Shown: piece by piece, positions 6,547 through 8,086 of the stretch
Position numbering within the stretch: the stretch's first letter is position 1
How the letters are laid out: each line of letters starts with the position of its first letter
Assembly (NCBI GenBank): GCA_030428025.1
Contig: JAUIBJ010000133.1
Location: 1-8,086 of the forward strand
Origin: Alphaproteobacteria bacterium
Lineage (GTDB): Bacteria; Pseudomonadota; Alphaproteobacteria; Rhodobacterales; Rhodobacteraceae
Direction of reading: 5' to 3'
Length of the DNA stretch: 8,086 nucleotides
The notes under the pieces: generated by a model
What the model was told of the DNA's origin: nothing
What the model saw: only the letters and a program-made list of their open reading frames with translations
Databases searched by the model: none
Translations under genes and position numbers: made by a program

Positions 6547-6584
6547 GTCGGGATTGCGAGATTGGGGATGAGAGCAATCCCGAC
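6547..6584. repeat. 11-bp perfect inverted repeat (stem of the candidate small RNA)
   Basis: GTCGGGATTGC (6547-6557) and GCAATCCCGAC (6574-6584) are exact reverse complements around 16 bases. It lies inside the candidate small RNA, directly beside a 6-bp stem (6522-6545) and the terminator. It has no T-run of its own. Confidence 0.7.
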
Positions 6585-6622
6585 GGGGAATTCGACAGTG
6601 TCGCCGCCGATTTCATGAGGAG

Positions 6623-6647
6623 AACGCCAGCGGGCGGGCCTGGTTCC
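6623..6647 (-). promoter_or_regulatory. General-stress (EcfG/SigT-type) promoter in the yihY-PLD gap
   Basis: On the minus strand GGAAC (6647-6643), 16 bases, then CGTT (6626-6623): a perfect match beginning 9 bases past the yihY-like stop. Transcription should start near 6617 and reach the terminator about 130 bases later. The position would suit a stand-alone RNA or a regulated leader of the PLD-like gene. Confidence 0.75.
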
Positions 6648-6651
6648 CTGC

Positions 6652-6675
6652 CGGCGTCATTTTTTTTTGACGCCG
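6652..6675. repeat. 8-bp inverted repeat with T8 loop over the yihY-like stop codon
   Basis: CGGCGTCA (6652-6659) and TGACGCCG (6668-6675) are perfect reverse complements around eight T's. On the coding strand this places nine consecutive A's (two Lys codons plus one) directly before the TGA. The run could allow slippage, and the hairpin could influence termination or mRNA stability. Confidence 0.55.
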
Positions 6676-7658
6676 TTCTCGTCCCCGTCCGCCAGGTGTT
6701 CCTCGCCCGACGGACCGATCACGTAATCGGCCACATGCGCGTTGCGATGGCCGGCGGGGCGGGGGTGTCCGATGGTGGTGTCGCGGCCGGTCTGCAGCTC
6801 GAGTTCGGCATTCAGCAGCGCGCCCAGCAGCACCACATAGGCGCTGATATAGAACCACAGCAGCAGGGCCACCACCGCACCGATCGAGCCATAGACCTCG
6901 TTGAGCGAGCCGAAGTTGCGCAGGTAGATGGAAAACGCGATCGAACCAAGGGCCCAGGTGACGAGGGCAAACAGCGCGCCGGGCGTGACCCAAGGCACCC
7001 GCGCCCCCCGCCGGTTCGGCCCGAGGCGGTAAAGCAACCCGATCGAAAACAGCACGACCCCCAGAAGGATCACCCATTTCAGCACGCTGATCAACGCCTC
7101 TATGCCGAAGGACAAATGGAAGAGGTTGAGGAAAATGGGCAGCATCACCACCGCCGCAAAGGTGACGAGCGCCACCGCGATCAGAATCGCGGTAAGACCG
7201 ATGGCCACCACATAGCGCATCAGAGGATTGCTGCGGTGGTCTTCCCGATAGACGGCATTGAGCCCCCGGATGAGCGACGCCACGCCGTTGCGCGCCGTCC
7301 AGAGCGCGACCAGAACCGAGATCAGGCTGGCCAGTTGCAGGGTCGATTCCGTCGACTGGATCAGAGCCTCGACCTGATCGGCCACGATGGTATAGGCGGC
7401 CGCCGGCAACAATTGTTGCGCCATGCCCAGCTGATCGGCGATGGTCTGCGGATCGGCGATCAGCCCCCAGATGGCAATGAGGGCGGCGATGGCGGGAAAT
7501 AGCGACAGCATCGCATAATAGGCGACGCCCGCGGAAATCAATCCAAGGTTGCGGGCGTCCGATTCGTTCATCACCCGTTTCAACACCTGCCACCACCGGC
7601 CAAAGCCATAGCGTACCGGGCGGTCGCGGTGGCGGGCGGTTTTCTGCGCCTCGACCAT
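6657..7658 (-). CDS. YihY/virulence factor BrkB family membrane protein
   Basis: A 333-residue inner-membrane protein with about six membrane segments (near 38-66, 108-128, 148-178, 190-212, 227-247, 255-284). Family features include ISAGVAYYAMLSLFPAIAAL in the first segment, ARNGVASLIRGLNAVY after the second, and YGSIGAVVALLLWFY in the last, followed by NAELE. The family was once misnamed RNase BN; its role is uncertain, with roles in membrane or lipid transport suggested for some members. The C-terminal 45 residues are hydrophilic and end GVKKK at a nine-A run. The ATG at 7656-7658 lies two bases after the upstream gene's TAG and has no strong ribosome-binding site, so translation is probably coupled. 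The transcript should end at the terminator at 6486-6521. Confidence 0.92.
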   Translation of the reverse strand: MVEAQKTARHRDRPVRYGFGRWWQVLKRVMNESDARNLGLISAGVAYYAMLSLFPAIAALIAIWGLIADPQTIADQLGMAQQLLPAAAYTIVADQVEALIQSTESTLQLASLISVLVALWTARNGVASLIRGLNAVYREDHRSNPLMRYVVAIGLTAILIAVALVTFAAVVMLPIFLNLFHLSFGIEALISVLKWVILLGVVLFSIGLLYRLGPNRRGARVPWVTPGALFALVTWALGSIAFSIYLRNFGSLNEVYGSIGAVVALLLWFYISAYVVLLGALLNAELELQTGRDTTIGHPRPAGHRNAHVADYVIGPSGEEHLADGDENGVKKK

Positions 7659-7660
7659 GT

Positions 7661-7846
7661 CTATGCCGGCGCGGCCCTCGGGCCGGCCACCAGCCAGATG
7701 ATGAAGCCCAGAAGCGGCAGCAGAAGGATCAGCAGAACCCAGAGCACCTTTTTGCCCGTGGAGGCGGCAGAGCCCACAACGGACACAATTGCCCAGACAT
7801 CCAGCACCAGCAGTATGATGCCCCCTATTCCTGTAATCTCAAGCAT
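7661..7846 (-). CDS. Small PLDc_N-like two-helix membrane protein
   Basis: A 61-residue peptide with two hydrophobic helices (about 5-26 and 34-54) joined by a short polar turn (STGKKVLW). It ends PLLGFIIWLVAGPR, matching the pattern of the PLDc_N (phospholipase D N-terminal) membrane domain, in which a K-x-LW turn precedes LLPLLGxxxxLxxGR. Stand-alone copies are common and their role is unknown; in cardiolipin synthases this domain anchors the enzyme in the membrane. The ATG at 7844-7846 is supported by AAAGGAAA about 7 bases upstream. It is the first gene of a two-gene operon with the yihY-like gene (2-base gap), driven by a perfect stress promoter about 100 bases upstream. Interaction with the PLD-like protein nearby is conceivable but not shown. 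Confidence 0.83.
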   Translation of the reverse strand: MLEITGIGGIILLVLDVWAIVSVVGSAASTGKKVLWVLLILLLPLLGFIIWLVAGPRAAPA

Positions 7847-7937
7847 TTATGTTTCCTTTCTCATCCGTTCCCATCCCGCGTGGCGCAAGCTTGATCGCCC
7901 GCGGGCGACGCGCGGGGCGCCGGCGCAAAGCCAATGG

Positions 7938-7956
7938 GGGTGCAACGCATGCACCC
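7938..7956. repeat. 7-bp inverted repeat GGGTGCA-N5-TGCACCC over the operon promoter's -10 element
   Basis: GGGTGCA (7938-7944) and TGCACCC (7950-7956) are perfect reverse complements around ACGCA. The -10 element of the PLDc_N/yihY-like promoter (7944-7947) lies in the centre. A protein bound here would block that promoter, so it is a candidate operator. It would also overlap the transcription start, where it could form a small RNA hairpin only in part. Confidence 0.45.
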
Positions 7957-7969
7957 TACTGGCAGTTCC
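7944..7969 (-). promoter_or_regulatory. General-stress (EcfG/SigT-type) promoter of the PLDc_N / yihY-like operon
   Basis: On the minus strand GGAAC (7969-7965), 17 bases, then CGTT (7947-7944): a perfect match with the longer allowed spacer. The predicted leader is about 90 bases, GC-rich, with a good ribosome-binding site at its end. Confidence 0.78.
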
Positions 7970-7992
7970 ATCGCATCGCTGTCGAAAAAACC

Positions 7993-8017
7993 GGAAGGCG
8001 CAGGAAACCTTTTCGTT
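7993..8017 (+). promoter_or_regulatory. Weak general-stress-like promoter towards the right edge (GGAAG-N16-CGTT)
   Basis: GGAAG (7993-7997), 16 bases, then CGTT (8014-8017); one mismatch in the -35 element. It points to the presumed gene starting just past the window. The -35 C is normally well conserved, so this is tentative. Confidence 0.35.
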
Positions 8018-8078
8018 CCTGATCGGTTGGGCCGTGCAAGTCGCCGAGCGAACCCCGGCACTTACGAGAACAACTCAC

Positions 8079-8085
8079 AGGAGAG
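8079..8085 (+). promoter_or_regulatory. Probable ribosome-binding site of a gene starting beyond the right edge
   Basis: AGGAGAG lies at the very end of the window, with no start codon in view. Because 7847-8086 holds no convincing gene and contains only promoter-like sequence, a divergent plus-strand gene starting within about 10 bases after the edge is the simplest reading. Confidence 0.4.
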
Positions 8086-8086
8086 T

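Larger units (their letters stand above)
6486..6617 (-). ncRNA. Candidate stress-induced small RNA between the yihY-like and PLD-like genes
   Basis: A perfect general-stress promoter (6647-6623) is followed on the minus strand by about 130 bases ending in a strong intrinsic terminator. The interval is built of three adjacent stem-loops: an 11-bp perfect stem (6547-6557 with 6574-6584, 16-base loop with a CCCC run), a 6-bp stem GCACCC/GGGTGC (6522-6527 with 6540-6545), and the terminator stem (6493-6503 with 6511-6521, C-rich loop). C-rich loops can pair with ribosome-binding sites; the SigT-dependent small RNA GsrN of Caulobacter is a known precedent for a general-stress sRNA with a C-rich loop, but no homology to it is claimed. 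An ATG at 6616 opens a frame with no stop before the terminator, which argues against a small protein. The element could instead be a conditional 5' leader of the PLD-like gene or the 3' end of the yihY-like transcript. Confidence 0.6.

Noticed and set aside
6486..6616. Small protein starting at the ATG at 6616 after the stress promoter
   Set aside because: The frame has no stop before the intrinsic terminator and reads on into the PLD-like gene antisense to its usage; composition is Ser/Pro-rich with no family resemblance.
7861..8061. Minus-strand open frame of 66 codons
   Set aside because: It lies over the perfect stress promoter and its dyad, has low-complexity Arg/Pro/Ala composition typical of GC-rich shadow frames, and resembles no known family.

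Overview
The window looks like chromosomal DNA of a GC-rich alphaproteobacterium, most likely a member of the Rhodobacterales. This rests on base and codon use, the style of the Crp/Fnr protein, and repeated matches to the alphaproteobacterial general-stress (EcfG/SigT-type) promoter, GGAAC-N16/17-CGTT. No rRNA, tRNA, CRISPR array, insertion sequence or phage gene is visible. Genes are densely packed, with no gene-free stretch over 300 bases.

Layout, left to right. (1) A receiver-like protein on the minus strand runs off the left edge. It is divergent from a Crp/Fnr-type regulator on the plus strand (448-1179). (2) A minus-strand MscS-type mechanosensitive channel with a signal peptide (1196-2851) is convergent with the regulator. 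(3) A minus-strand pair, a CsbD-like stress protein (3414-3611) and a pyridoxamine-oxidase-like general stress protein (2935-3417), overlap by ATGA; the second gene carries an in-frame TGA where its family has a tryptophan. (4) An AI-2E-family membrane protein on the plus strand (3717-4817) diverges from csbD and is convergent with (5) a soluble two-HKD phospholipase D-like protein on the minus strand (4822-6414). (6) A gap of about 240 bases holds a perfect stress promoter, three adjacent stem-loops and an intrinsic terminator: a candidate stress-induced small RNA. (7) A minus-strand operon encodes a 61-residue PLDc_N-like membrane peptide (7661-7846) and a YihY/BrkB-family membrane protein (6657-7658). 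(8) The right end carries a ribosome-binding-like AGGAG, suggesting a plus-strand gene that starts just outside the window.

What unites the region is regulation. Four perfect GGAAC-N16/17-CGTT sequences occur, each correctly oriented before a gene or candidate RNA (mscS-like, AI-2E-like, small RNA, PLDc_N/yihY-like). A near-perfect copy precedes csbD, and weaker ones precede the crp-like gene and the right edge. About 0.1 perfect matches would be expected by chance in 8 kb on both strands. The products are mainly envelope, osmotic and membrane-lipid functions plus small stress proteins, so the segment reads as an envelope-centred stress-regulon island. At two of the perfect promoters an ATG lies only 8-9 bases past the -10 element and no ribosome-binding site is seen, which points to leaderless messages.

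All calls come from reading the sequence by eye; no database or folding search was run.
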